Shown here one piece after another: positions 48,930 through 57,324 of a stretch of DNA of 64,000 nt. The DNA is from Gammaproteobacteria bacterium. GTDB lineage: Bacteria; Pseudomonadota; Gammaproteobacteria; Poriferisulfidales; Poriferisulfidaceae. The position numbers were made by a program, and so were the translations under genes. The notes under the pieces were generated by a model, which made no database searches, had not been told where the DNA came from, and saw only the letters and a program-made list of their open reading frames with translations. Location: NCBI GenBank assembly GCA_026706895.1, contig JAPOXW010000004.1, positions 35,253-99,252 of the forward strand, read 5' to 3'. How positions within the stretch are numbered: position 1 is the first letter of the stretch; every line of letters begins with the position of its first letter.

Positions 48930-50960
48930 ATGAGATTCGCTGAAGAACTCCTCCTGATGCTGCTCGACGAGAAGACCGGCTATTTCATTCCCATCCCGGA
49001 GTGGAAGATGTCCTGCGTGCTGGCGGGAGGCGTCCTGATGGACCTCGCGCTGGAAAACCGCATCGACACGGATGTGGGGACGCTCACCCTGATCGATTCG
49101 ACCCCCACCGGCGACGAACTGCTGGACCCGACCCTGGAAGAAATCGCCAAGGAAACCGAGACACATGCTCCGCAGTTCTGGATCGAACGCATTGCGCGGA
49201 ATGCGGACGCCATCAACACGAAGGCGCTCGACCGCCTCTCCAAGGTCGGCATCCTGGATGCGGATGAAGGCGGGTTCTGGAACCTGTCGAGCAAGGTTGC
49301 CCGCTCGGGACGCTACCCCCTGGTGGACGGCAGGACCGGAGAGGAGATCAAGAGCCGGATCATGCGGACGCTGCTGGACGACGAGATTCCGGATCCGCGC
49401 GACATCGCCATCATCGGCCTGATGCACAGTTGCGGCGGCATCCGCGCGATGCTCGAGCCCGAAGAATACGAGCTTGCCGAAGAACGGATCGAACTCCTCA
49501 GCAAGATGGACCTGATCGGACAGAACATCGGGGCTGCGATTCAAAGTTCCTACCGCCCCCCCGAAAGCATGCGCACGGTGCGGCACCGGGCCATGCCGGT
49601 CATCGGGCTGAAGGACATGCTCCTGTCGAAAACATTCCGCGCGCGCGACCTCCCCAGATTCTTCGCGGAACAGGCCCAAAAGCACGGACCGGTATTTGAT
49701 CTCAAGGCCGGTGGCCGAGACATGATCGTCATCGCCAGCGCGGAGCTGAACCATTGGTTCAGCCAAAAGGGCCGGCTCCATGTCCGTTCGCAGGACTTTA
49801 TCGCGGACTTTCAGCATACGTGGGGAACCGGGCGGTCCATCGCCAGCATGGACGGCGCCGACCATTTCCGCATGCGCAAGATGGTGCGGGCGGGCAATTC
49901 CCGCGCGGTGGTCGAGGATCGATTGGACGAATTGCTGGCCATGGCCAGGGGGCACTTCGACTGGTGGGGGATCGGAAACGCCGTCCGTACCGAGATGGCG
50001 TGCCAGCGGATGATCGGCGAACAGGTCGCCAATCTCAGCGTGAGCATTGCTCCCGCCGACATCCTGGATGATCTCATCAAGTACGAGTACCGAGCGCTTC
50101 TGGCCACGGTGCACAAGCTCGTGCCCCGCTTCATGCTGCGCACGCCGGCGATGAAGCGGGCTCTCGGACGCGTGCTGGATCTTTACGCCCAGATTCACGC
50201 TTCGCACACGCCGGCCCAGCGGACCGGAAAGCGCCGGGACCTGGTCGACGACCTGATGGACCTGCACTACTCCGACCCGCAGTTCCTGCCGGAAACCGAT
50301 CTCGGCTTCGCGTTCATCGCGCCGATCATCGCCGGGCACTACCTGGGAAGCGAAATGTCCTTCGCCATCTACGAGATGCTCACCAACCCCGACGTGCACA
50401 AGCGGATCGTCGCGGAAGCGGATGCGCTCTTCGCCGATGGGGACCCGACCGGCGGCGACCTCGACGTGTCGGCGATCGACGTGACCCACCGGTTCATCAT
50501 GGAAACGCTGCGGCTGCACCCCGTGATTCCCATGCACCTGCGGACCGTGATGAACGGCTTCGAGGTCGAGGGATACAAGATCCCGCCCAACAGCACACTC
50601 ATGGTCGCGTTTACCGCCTCCCATTTCGATGAACGGTTCTTCAAGGATCCCCTGAAGTTTGACATCGACCGCTTCGCGCCGCCCCGAGGCGAACACAAGC
50701 AATATCCGAACGCTTACGCGCCCTTCGGCATCGGGACGCACACCTGCGGGGGCGCACGCTGGAGCGAGCTGCAACTGGCCATGAACCTGATGCTGATGGC
50801 CCATCACCTCGAGCTGGAATTACATCCGAGGAACTACAAGCTCGGGATCAACCCGCTGCCCAAGATGAGCCCCGACAGGAAATTCGGGTTCCGCGTGGTG
50901 CGGCATCGTTATCCGTTCGAAGCCACTGAAACCGCATATCACGGCAGAAAATTGAACTGA
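48930..50960 (+). CDS. GPP34 (GOLPH3-like) domain - cytochrome P450 fusion protein
   Basis: 676 aa. N-terminus FAEELLLMLLDEKTGYFIPIPEWKMSCVLAGGVLMDLALENRIDTDVGTLTLIDSTPTGDELLDPTLEEIAKE = GPP34-like. C-terminal part has P450 ExxR (ETLRLHP) and heme-Cys FGIGTHTCGGARW, Cys codon at 50745-50747, in the same uninterrupted frame. Confidence 0.9.
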   Translation: MRFAEELLLMLLDEKTGYFIPIPEWKMSCVLAGGVLMDLALENRIDTDVGTLTLIDSTPTGDELLDPTLEEIAKETETHAPQFWIERIARNADAINTKALDRLSKVGILDADEGGFWNLSSKVARSGRYPLVDGRTGEEIKSRIMRTLLDDEIPDPRDIAIIGLMHSCGGIRAMLEPEEYELAEERIELLSKMDLIGQNIGAAIQSSYRPPESMRTVRHRAMPVIGLKDMLLSKTFRARDLPRFFAEQAQKHGPVFDLKAGGRDMIVIASAELNHWFSQKGRLHVRSQDFIADFQHTWGTGRSIASMDGADHFRMRKMVRAGNSRAVVEDRLDELLAMARGHFDWWGIGNAVRTEMACQRMIGEQVANLSVSIAPADILDDLIKYEYRALLATVHKLVPRFMLRTPAMKRALGRVLDLYAQIHASHTPAQRTGKRRDLVDDLMDLHYSDPQFLPETDLGFAFIAPIIAGHYLGSEMSFAIYEMLTNPDVHKRIVAEADALFADGDPTGGDLDVSAIDVTHRFIMETLRLHPVIPMHLRTVMNGFEVEGYKIPPNSTLMVAFTASHFDERFFKDPLKFDIDRFAPPRGEHKQYPNAYAPFGIGTHTCGGARWSELQLAMNLMLMAHHLELELHPRNYKLGINPLPKMSPDRKFGFRVVRHRYPFEATETAYHGRKLN

Positions 50961-51021
50961 AGCCCGCGCCTTGGGGGCCCGCGCCGGGGAATCGGGAGGC
51001 CTGCCGCGGCCAGCCCCCTCC

Positions 51022-53631
51022 TCAGAACAGGAAACTGCCGACGAGGCTCCAGGTGCGGGGCTCGCCGAGCGAGCAGCGCTTCGCGCCGCGAAACCCCTCC
51101 GCGCCCGTCGTGTCCGCCAGCCCCAGCGAGCTCACCAGCGGCTGGGCGTACTTGGTCTGGCAGTATTCCTCGTCGAAGATGTTTCTGACGAACGCGGAGA
51201 CTTCCCAGTCGCCGTTCTGGCCGCGCACGCCGGCTCCGCCGTTGAAGAGGCTGTAGTTGCCCTGCATGGTGTCCGGGTCCTGATTCGTGTCCGCGCCCAC
51301 ATTCTGGTCGTCGACGAACTGGTACTCGCCCCGGACGAACCAGTCCATGGGGGCTTCGGACATGGAATCGGCCCACTCGGCGGAAAGCGCCACCTGCCAT
51401 TTGGGGGAGAAATGGTTGCGCTCGCCCTTCAGGTCCTGGGTCGGGATCGCCATTCTCCGGCATCCCTGGAGCATCTGCGCCAATCCCTGCGTGAGCGCAT
51501 TCTGCTGATTCGCCTGCAGCAGCGGACCCACGACCGACCGGCAGAATCCGACGTAGCTGTTGTGCTGCGACGCCGCGGCAATCCGGCCCGGAAGCGCGGT
51601 GGCGTCCGGGAAGGAGTCGAACTCCGAATCCAGGTAGCTGACGCCCAGCGCGGCATGGAATTCTTCCCGCGGCTGGAATTGCAGGTCCAATTCGGCCCCC
51701 TGCTGCGTGAGGTCGCCGGAATTGTGGACGATCAGGTTCAGCCCGTCGAACTGGCGTTCCTGGAAATCGCTGATCTTGGTGCGGTACAGCGTCGCATTGG
51801 CAACCAGTTGCCCGTCCCACAGGGTCCTCTTGATGCCCAACTCGTAGTTCTTGGTGGTTTCGGTGTCAAATTTCCGGGTTCTCCCGGCCTCTGCCACCTG
51901 GCTGTTGAAACCCTCGGGATTGAACCCGCCCGACTTGAAGCCGGTGGAGAAGTTGGCGAACAGCATGGTGCCGTCATCCAGAAGATAGCTGAGGTTGGCC
52001 AGCCAAGTGACTTTCTCCTCGTCGTGGGTCAGGCTTCTTCGGGGTTCATTCTGGCGCAGGTCCAGACCGAACGGATTGGTCGCCGAGGCCGGAGCAGCCA
52101 CCGGGTTGTGGACTACGCTTTCGAATTCCCCGTCCTTTTCGCTGCGGGTGTAACGCGCACCCGCGGCAAGGCGCCACCGCGGCGTCAGGTGATAGGTCAG
52201 ATGTCCGTACGCGGCATGGTTGCTGACCTCCTGGGTGAATTCCGTCGTGCCCATCTCCTCCCCGCCGCCAATGCAAGCGGTATAGGGGCTCAAGCCTGCC
52301 TGCGCCAACTGCTGTTGCTGCCGGGTCAGGGCTCCTTGCACGGCGGTCGCCAAGGGGCCTCCTCGAGTTTGATCCACAGCTGCCGCCTCTGCCACTAGAC
52401 GAGTGCCGAAAATAGCGGATGAAGCACCCGCCAAAGTTCTTACCATCCCGCAGAAGTCCTTCCCGAGGTGGAAGCGGTTGTCCAGAGAGTATTCCTCGTC
52501 GTAGTAGTACAGGCCGAGCACGTACTCGATGCGCCCCCCTTCCGGGGACAGGACCTGCAATTCCTGGGAGAACGTTTCGGCATCGTAGTACTGGTCGCTG
52601 GGCACCAGATCCGCCGGCATGCGAATCACCGACTGGTCCAGGCTGTCGTTCTGCCAGTCCCGGTAGGCCGTGATTGAACGGATCGTGTGGCCGCCCGCCG
52701 CCCAGGTGGCATCGCCGCTCAGGCCCCACTGCTCATCGTCGGCATCGTCGCGGTGCATCTGATGGAGCTCGTGGTCGCCGGCATCCCCGGCTTCCGGCAG
52801 TTGGCGGGTGGGAAGAAGGCCGGCAAGCCGGGGGAGGCTGCCCGCCGGTGCCGTATCGCCGATGAACTCGGTCACCGCGCCCTCGTTCCTGACCCGGGAG
52901 AAATCCGCCGTCAGGAGCACCTCAGTCTTGGCGTTCGGGGCGAAAAGCAGTTTCCCCCGCACGGTGATATCGTCCCAGCCCCCCACGACGCCCCGGCTGC
53001 CCTGCTCGGTGTAGGTGTTGTCGCCGTAACCGTCCCGTTCCGAGGCCTGGAAGGAAAGGCGGGCGGAAGCTTTCCCGGAGATCGCGCTGTTGACGTAGCC
53101 GGAAACGCGCTTCTCGTCGTAGTCGCCATAGCCGAAAGCAATCCGTCCTTCATGTTCGCCGGTCGGGTTCTTGGTGACGATGTTCAGCGCCCCCATCGAA
53201 GCATTGCGCCCGAACAAGGTCCCCTGCGGGCCGCGCAGCACTTCCGCCCGGTCCAGGTCGGTCATGCTGCCGACGACCGAGGAGGGCCGCGGATAGTACA
53301 CGCCATCGATGAAAACCGCCACGGTCGGCTCAATGGCGCTGTTGCCGACCGAGCCCACGCCGCGCAGAATGATGCGCTGGTTGGCGACCGTGCTGGACTG
53401 GGGCAGGCTCAGGTTGGGCGCATAGCGCGCCATGTCCCGGAGGGTGTGGACGTTTGATTTCGTGAAAAAATCGTCAGAGAAGGTCGTGACGGAAATCGGC
53501 ACGTCCTGCACGTTTTCCTCGCGCTTCTGTGCCGTTACCGTGATTTCTTCGATTCCCGCCGCCGCCGTGCCGCAAAAGGACATGGCGACAAAAAGCGAAA
53601 TGCCTGTGTTGAAATTTCCGGTTGACCCCAT
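51022..53631 (-). CDS. TonB-dependent receptor
   Basis: ITVTAQKREENVQDVPISVTTF plug, RGVGSVGNSAIEPTVAVFIDGVYYPR, DRAEVLRGPQGTLFGRNASMGALNIVTK; C-terminal WSLVGSFLF. Confidence 0.95.
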   Translation of the reverse strand: MGSTGNFNTGISLFVAMSFCGTAAAGIEEITVTAQKREENVQDVPISVTTFSDDFFTKSNVHTLRDMARYAPNLSLPQSSTVANQRIILRGVGSVGNSAIEPTVAVFIDGVYYPRPSSVVGSMTDLDRAEVLRGPQGTLFGRNASMGALNIVTKNPTGEHEGRIAFGYGDYDEKRVSGYVNSAISGKASARLSFQASERDGYGDNTYTEQGSRGVVGGWDDITVRGKLLFAPNAKTEVLLTADFSRVRNEGAVTEFIGDTAPAGSLPRLAGLLPTRQLPEAGDAGDHELHQMHRDDADDEQWGLSGDATWAAGGHTIRSITAYRDWQNDSLDQSVIRMPADLVPSDQYYDAETFSQELQVLSPEGGRIEYVLGLYYYDEEYSLDNRFHLGKDFCGMVRTLAGASSAIFGTRLVAEAAAVDQTRGGPLATAVQGALTRQQQQLAQAGLSPYTACIGGGEEMGTTEFTQEVSNHAAYGHLTYHLTPRWRLAAGARYTRSEKDGEFESVVHNPVAAPASATNPFGLDLRQNEPRRSLTHDEEKVTWLANLSYLLDDGTMLFANFSTGFKSGGFNPEGFNSQVAEAGRTRKFDTETTKNYELGIKRTLWDGQLVANATLYRTKISDFQERQFDGLNLIVHNSGDLTQQGAELDLQFQPREEFHAALGVSYLDSEFDSFPDATALPGRIAAASQHNSYVGFCRSVVGPLLQANQQNALTQGLAQMLQGCRRMAIPTQDLKGERNHFSPKWQVALSAEWADSMSEAPMDWFVRGEYQFVDDQNVGADTNQDPDTMQGNYSLFNGGAGVRGQNGDWEVSAFVRNIFDEEYCQTKYAQPLVSSLGLADTTGAEGFRGAKRCSLGEPRTWSLVGSFLF

Positions 53632-53712
53632 GGTTCCTACCCCCGTTCCTGAGGCGCAACACGGAAAAACCGGTCTCCAAAGGTGCCCGCCTGTCCGTTT
53701 CGAGTCAAGGAA

Positions 53713-53949
53713 TCAGGCCTTCTGCAGCCGAAAGCAGAATTTCCCGTCCTCTTCGGAAGATTCCAGCAACGGGTTGCCGGTCTGCTTCGAGAATGCCTCG
53801 AAATCCTTGACCGCGCCGGGGTCGGTTGCGACCACGCGCAACACCTGCCCACTGTCCATGGAGGCCAGGGATTTTTTTGCGCGCAGGATGGGAAGGGGGC
53901 AATTCAGCCCGGAAGCGTCCAGTTCTTGGTCGAAATCCGCCATGTGCAT
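53713..53949 (-). CDS. TusA-like sulfurtransferase
   Basis: DQELDASGLNCPLPILRAKKSLASMDSGQVLRVVATDPGAVKDF (CPxP motif). Confidence 0.9.
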   Translation of the reverse strand: MHMADFDQELDASGLNCPLPILRAKKSLASMDSGQVLRVVATDPGAVKDFEAFSKQTGNPLLESSEEDGKFCFRLQKA

Positions 53950-54179
53950 AAACTCCTGTTGGTGATCGCTGCACCCCATTATATGCTGGCGTACAATGAC
54001 TTAATGAATGATCGCCCTGAGCAAGACATCGACCTGCGGGGGTGCAGAACCAAGCCGGAAACTCCGGTTGGGTGTCCATTGTCGAACCTGTCGGCGATGA
54101 TGCGGCGGGCCCGCTCCCGGGCGTTCCCGACATGCGTGAAAACCGGCCTTCTTCCTCTTGCCTTGCGCCTTCACGCCGT

Positions 54180-55658
54180 ATGAAGAAGGCGCCTCCCGTT
54201 CGCACTTTCGGTCCAGGCTCGGCGCAGGCCGGACTTCTGGGGCTGCTGATGGTTTTCTCCGTCTCCGATGCCGCTGACGCGTACACCGACGTCATCGACG
54301 ACTCCGACCTGCCCAGCGTCGGCGAGCCGGCCGACCGGGTCATGACCCAGGCCGAGGAGGCCCGGATCAAGCGTTTTCTGAAGGCCCAGCTGTACGGTCA
54401 CCTGCCGGTCAGCGAGGACCCGGAGTCCAACGCCTACCTCCGGGCCTTGGGGGACCGCATCCTGAGCCGTACCGGCATCACGCAGGAATTCGACCTGCTG
54501 ATCGTGCGGAACCGGCAGGTCAATGCCTTTGCCATGCCTGGGGGATTGCTGGCGTTCTATACCGGCCTGATCACGAAAGCGCGAAACGAGAGCGAACTGG
54601 CGGGCGTCGTCGCACACGAAATGGCGCACGTCACGCAGCGCCACCTGGCCCGGATGCAGGACCACATGACCAGTTCGAACCTCAGTCTCCTCACCATGGC
54701 GGGAGTGATCCTGGCCGGAGTCACCCAGACGTCCGCGCTGCTGCCGGCGGCTGTGCTGGGCCAGGCCGTGGAGCAACAGCGCTTCCTCAACTACTCCCGC
54801 GCCAACGAACAGGAAGCGGACCGGTTCGCGAGCCGGTTCCTGGCGAAGTCCGGCATCGACCCGAACGGAGTCGCAAACTTCTTCGAGGTCCTGCTCAAGC
54901 GCTCCGACCAGCATTACGGAAAGGATTTCGAGTACCTCAGCACCCATCCGACCACCCCTTCCCGGATCGTGGAAGCCCGCGACCGGGCGCGACAGTACCA
55001 GGGCACCTACCTGCGGGACAGCGAAAGGTTCCGGTTTATCCGCCAGCGGATGATTTCCCTGCAAACCCCCGCGCATGAGCGGCTGGAGCTGTTTCAGAGC
55101 CGGCTGGACGCGGGCCACAGGCCGGACGCAGCCGAACAGTACGGGGCCGCGGTGGCCTGGCAGAAGCATGGCGATCACGCCCAGGCCCTGGATCTCCTGC
55201 GCAGCATCCAGGTCGGCGCACCGGAGTTGCGCCTCCTGCTGGACCTGGCCATTGCCGAATCGCGCAAACACCTGGATCAGCTGGGCCAGGCTCTCGAGAC
55301 GCTGGAACGCCTGCACCGGGACAACCCCGCCCATGCTGCCGTGGAGTTCTATCTGGCGCAGGCCTATCTCGCGGGCGGACAGCCCGGGCAGGCGCTGAAA
55401 CTGGTCCGCAAACGAATCCGCCGAGGCATCCGGACCCCCCAGACCTACCGCCTGCTTGCCGAGGCCGCCAACGCAACCGGTCAGCCGGTCATCTCGCATA
55501 TCGCGCTGGCTGACCACTACCTCAGCAAGGGCCAGCTCCGGCAGGCTGCCAACCAGTTGGACATCGCGGAAAAACACGCCAAGGCGAACTCGGCAAACCA
55601 GGCCAGAATCGATCACCGCCGCACCGAAATCCGGACCCTGGCACGGGAATTCTACTGA
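54180..55658 (+). CDS. bepA: Periplasmic M48 metalloprotease with TPR region (BepA/YfgC-like); start could also be 54132 or 54042
   Basis: LAGVVAHEMAHVTQRHLARM (HExxH), NEQEADRFASRFLAKSGIDP, C-terminal TPR-like repeats. Confidence 0.88.
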   Translation: MKKAPPVRTFGPGSAQAGLLGLLMVFSVSDAADAYTDVIDDSDLPSVGEPADRVMTQAEEARIKRFLKAQLYGHLPVSEDPESNAYLRALGDRILSRTGITQEFDLLIVRNRQVNAFAMPGGLLAFYTGLITKARNESELAGVVAHEMAHVTQRHLARMQDHMTSSNLSLLTMAGVILAGVTQTSALLPAAVLGQAVEQQRFLNYSRANEQEADRFASRFLAKSGIDPNGVANFFEVLLKRSDQHYGKDFEYLSTHPTTPSRIVEARDRARQYQGTYLRDSERFRFIRQRMISLQTPAHERLELFQSRLDAGHRPDAAEQYGAAVAWQKHGDHAQALDLLRSIQVGAPELRLLLDLAIAESRKHLDQLGQALETLERLHRDNPAHAAVEFYLAQAYLAGGQPGQALKLVRKRIRRGIRTPQTYRLLAEAANATGQPVISHIALADHYLSKGQLRQAANQLDIAEKHAKANSANQARIDHRRTEIRTLAREFY

Positions 55659-55678
55659 ACCTGCCGTACAATAGCCTC

Positions 55679-56137
55679 ATGAAGCGCATGACCCGACGGC
55701 AACAATCCCGCCGCCTGCTGTTGCAGGTTGCCGCCTCCCTGCCGGTCTGGGCCCTCGCCCGGGCAGCCTCCGCCAGCCTGCCGGAGTCTTTCTCCGCGAA
55801 AACCCTGGACGACGCGCTGGCCGGGCTCGCCGGCGGACACAGCATCCAGGAGCATCCGGACATCGAACTGGATGTGCCGGACATCGCCGAAGACAGTGGC
55901 AAGGTGCCGGTCCAGGTCTACGCCCCCCTGCCCGGCACCGAGAAGATCAGCATCCTGATCGAGGCCAATCCGGCACCGCTGATTTCGGTCACCCACATCC
56001 GGGGACAGACCGAACCCTACGTCTCGCTGCGCGTCAAGATGCGCGAGACCTCGCGCGTCATTGTGCTGGTCCATACGCCCGACGGCGTCTTCCAAGCGGC
56101 CCGGGAAGTCACGGTCACCGGCGGCGGCTGCGCCTAA
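55679..56137 (+). CDS. soxY: SoxY-like sulfur carrier protein
   Basis: Tat-like SRRLLLQVAASLPVWALA; KVPVQVYAPLPGTEKISILIEANPAPLISV; KMRETSRVIVLVHTPDGVFQAAREVTVTGGGCA with a near-terminal carrier cysteine. Confidence 0.8.
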   Translation: MKRMTRRQQSRRLLLQVAASLPVWALARAASASLPESFSAKTLDDALAGLAGGHSIQEHPDIELDVPDIAEDSGKVPVQVYAPLPGTEKISILIEANPAPLISVTHIRGQTEPYVSLRVKMRETSRVIVLVHTPDGVFQAAREVTVTGGGCA

Positions 56138-56175
56138 GCGCACGCACCGCAATTCAAATCCAGCTTGATGCCGCG

Positions 56176-56197
56176 AGGCCGGGCGTCCGTCCGGCCT
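56176..56197. terminator. Hairpin AGGCCGG-N8-CCGGCCT between convergent genes (no clear T-tract)
   Basis: Inverted repeat between the soxY end and the reductase end. Confidence 0.35.
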
Positions 56198-56205
56198 AAA
56201 TTCAG

Positions 56206-57324
56206 TCAGTCGACAATGCTCGCCAGCGTCGTGGGCGTCGGCGCGTAATCCGGTGAAATCGCCTTGGCCGGGCAGATCTCCACGCAGGCGTAGCAGCGGA
56301 TGCACTCCTTCTCGTTGATGTAGAGCGTGTTGTAGTACAACCCGGCCGTGGCGGCGGGTTCGACCTCTTCATAGTCCATGGTCCCCGGCGCGCCGCCGTC
56401 GCCGCGGCGCAGGCTCGCCGCCTCCACGATGCAGTGCTCGACCGGCTTGACCATCAGGCATTCGTCGCACAGTACGCACTTGGCGTTGTCGATGACCGGC
56501 ACGGGGGAACGCGCGTCTTCGAACTTGTCGTAGAAGATGTTGCGGTCGGCCAGCCCGGCCTTCTTCAGCACCGCGATCCCGGCATCGATCATCGGCGGCG
56601 GGCCGCAGAAATAAGCCTTCATCCGGTCGACGCTCACCTGCCTGGTCCCCAGGTAATGCTCCTTGAAATAGTCGGTCACCAGGCCGCGCCCCCCCGCCCA
56701 GTCGGAGCCTTCCGGCTCCTCGTTGAGCACCTGGTGGAACTTCAGCACGTAGTCCGGATGCCAGCGTTTCCGCAGCACCTCGATCTCTTCCATCATGTAC
56801 AGGTCCTGCTGCGTGCGGGCCCCGTAGAAGAAGTAGCAGTTCCGGGCGACCCTGAGGTTCGCGGCATGCTCGATGATGGCGAAGACCGCGCTCATGCCGG
56901 AGCCGCCCGCGATGCAGACCATGTCCTCGCCGGACGGATCCAGCTTGAACTGGCCGAGCGGGCCGGACAGGGTCACTTCCTCCCCGGTGCGGTCGCCTCC
57001 CGCCAGCCAGGCGGACAGCTCGCCCCCCGGCACCAGGCGGATGAAGAACGTGTGTTCTCCCGGGTTCTCCGATTCCGGCGCCCGGGCAAAGGAGTACGGG
57101 CGCGGCTTGCGGATGCCCGGGATGCGGATCGTCCAGAACTGGCCCGCCTCCCCGATCTGTTCCTGATGGTCGCATTGCACCACGATCTCGTAGGTGTCGT
57201 GCGTGAGGCTCCGCATGCTCTTGACCCGCCCTTTCTGGTATCCGACGCGCAGGGTCTGGATCTGGCGATTCGGCTGCGGCAGGGCCAGCGGGTCCTGGCA
57301 GCTCTCGAACATTCCCTGTTCCAT
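56206..57324 (-). CDS. FAD/NAD(P)-binding oxidoreductase with C-terminal 2x[4Fe-4S] ferredoxin domain
   Basis: 372 aa; RPYSFARAPES, CIAGGSGMSAVFAIIEHA, AYFCGPPPMIDA, CVLCDECLMVKPVEHC and CIRCYACVEICPAKAI. Confidence 0.88.
   Translation of the reverse strand: MEQGMFESCQDPLALPQPNRQIQTLRVGYQKGRVKSMRSLTHDTYEIVVQCDHQEQIGEAGQFWTIRIPGIRKPRPYSFARAPESENPGEHTFFIRLVPGGELSAWLAGGDRTGEEVTLSGPLGQFKLDPSGEDMVCIAGGSGMSAVFAIIEHAANLRVARNCYFFYGARTQQDLYMMEEIEVLRKRWHPDYVLKFHQVLNEEPEGSDWAGGRGLVTDYFKEHYLGTRQVSVDRMKAYFCGPPPMIDAGIAVLKKAGLADRNIFYDKFEDARSPVPVIDNAKCVLCDECLMVKPVEHCIVEAASLRRGDGGAPGTMDYEEVEPAATAGLYYNTLYINEKECIRCYACVEICPAKAISPDYAPTPTTLASIVD

Noticed and set aside
48633-50807. 724-aa minus-strand ORF
   Set aside because: Antisense to the GPP34-P450 gene, which has clear domain motifs.
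50939-51820. 293-aa minus ORF
   Set aside because: Out-of-frame reading of the TonB-dependent receptor C-terminal region.
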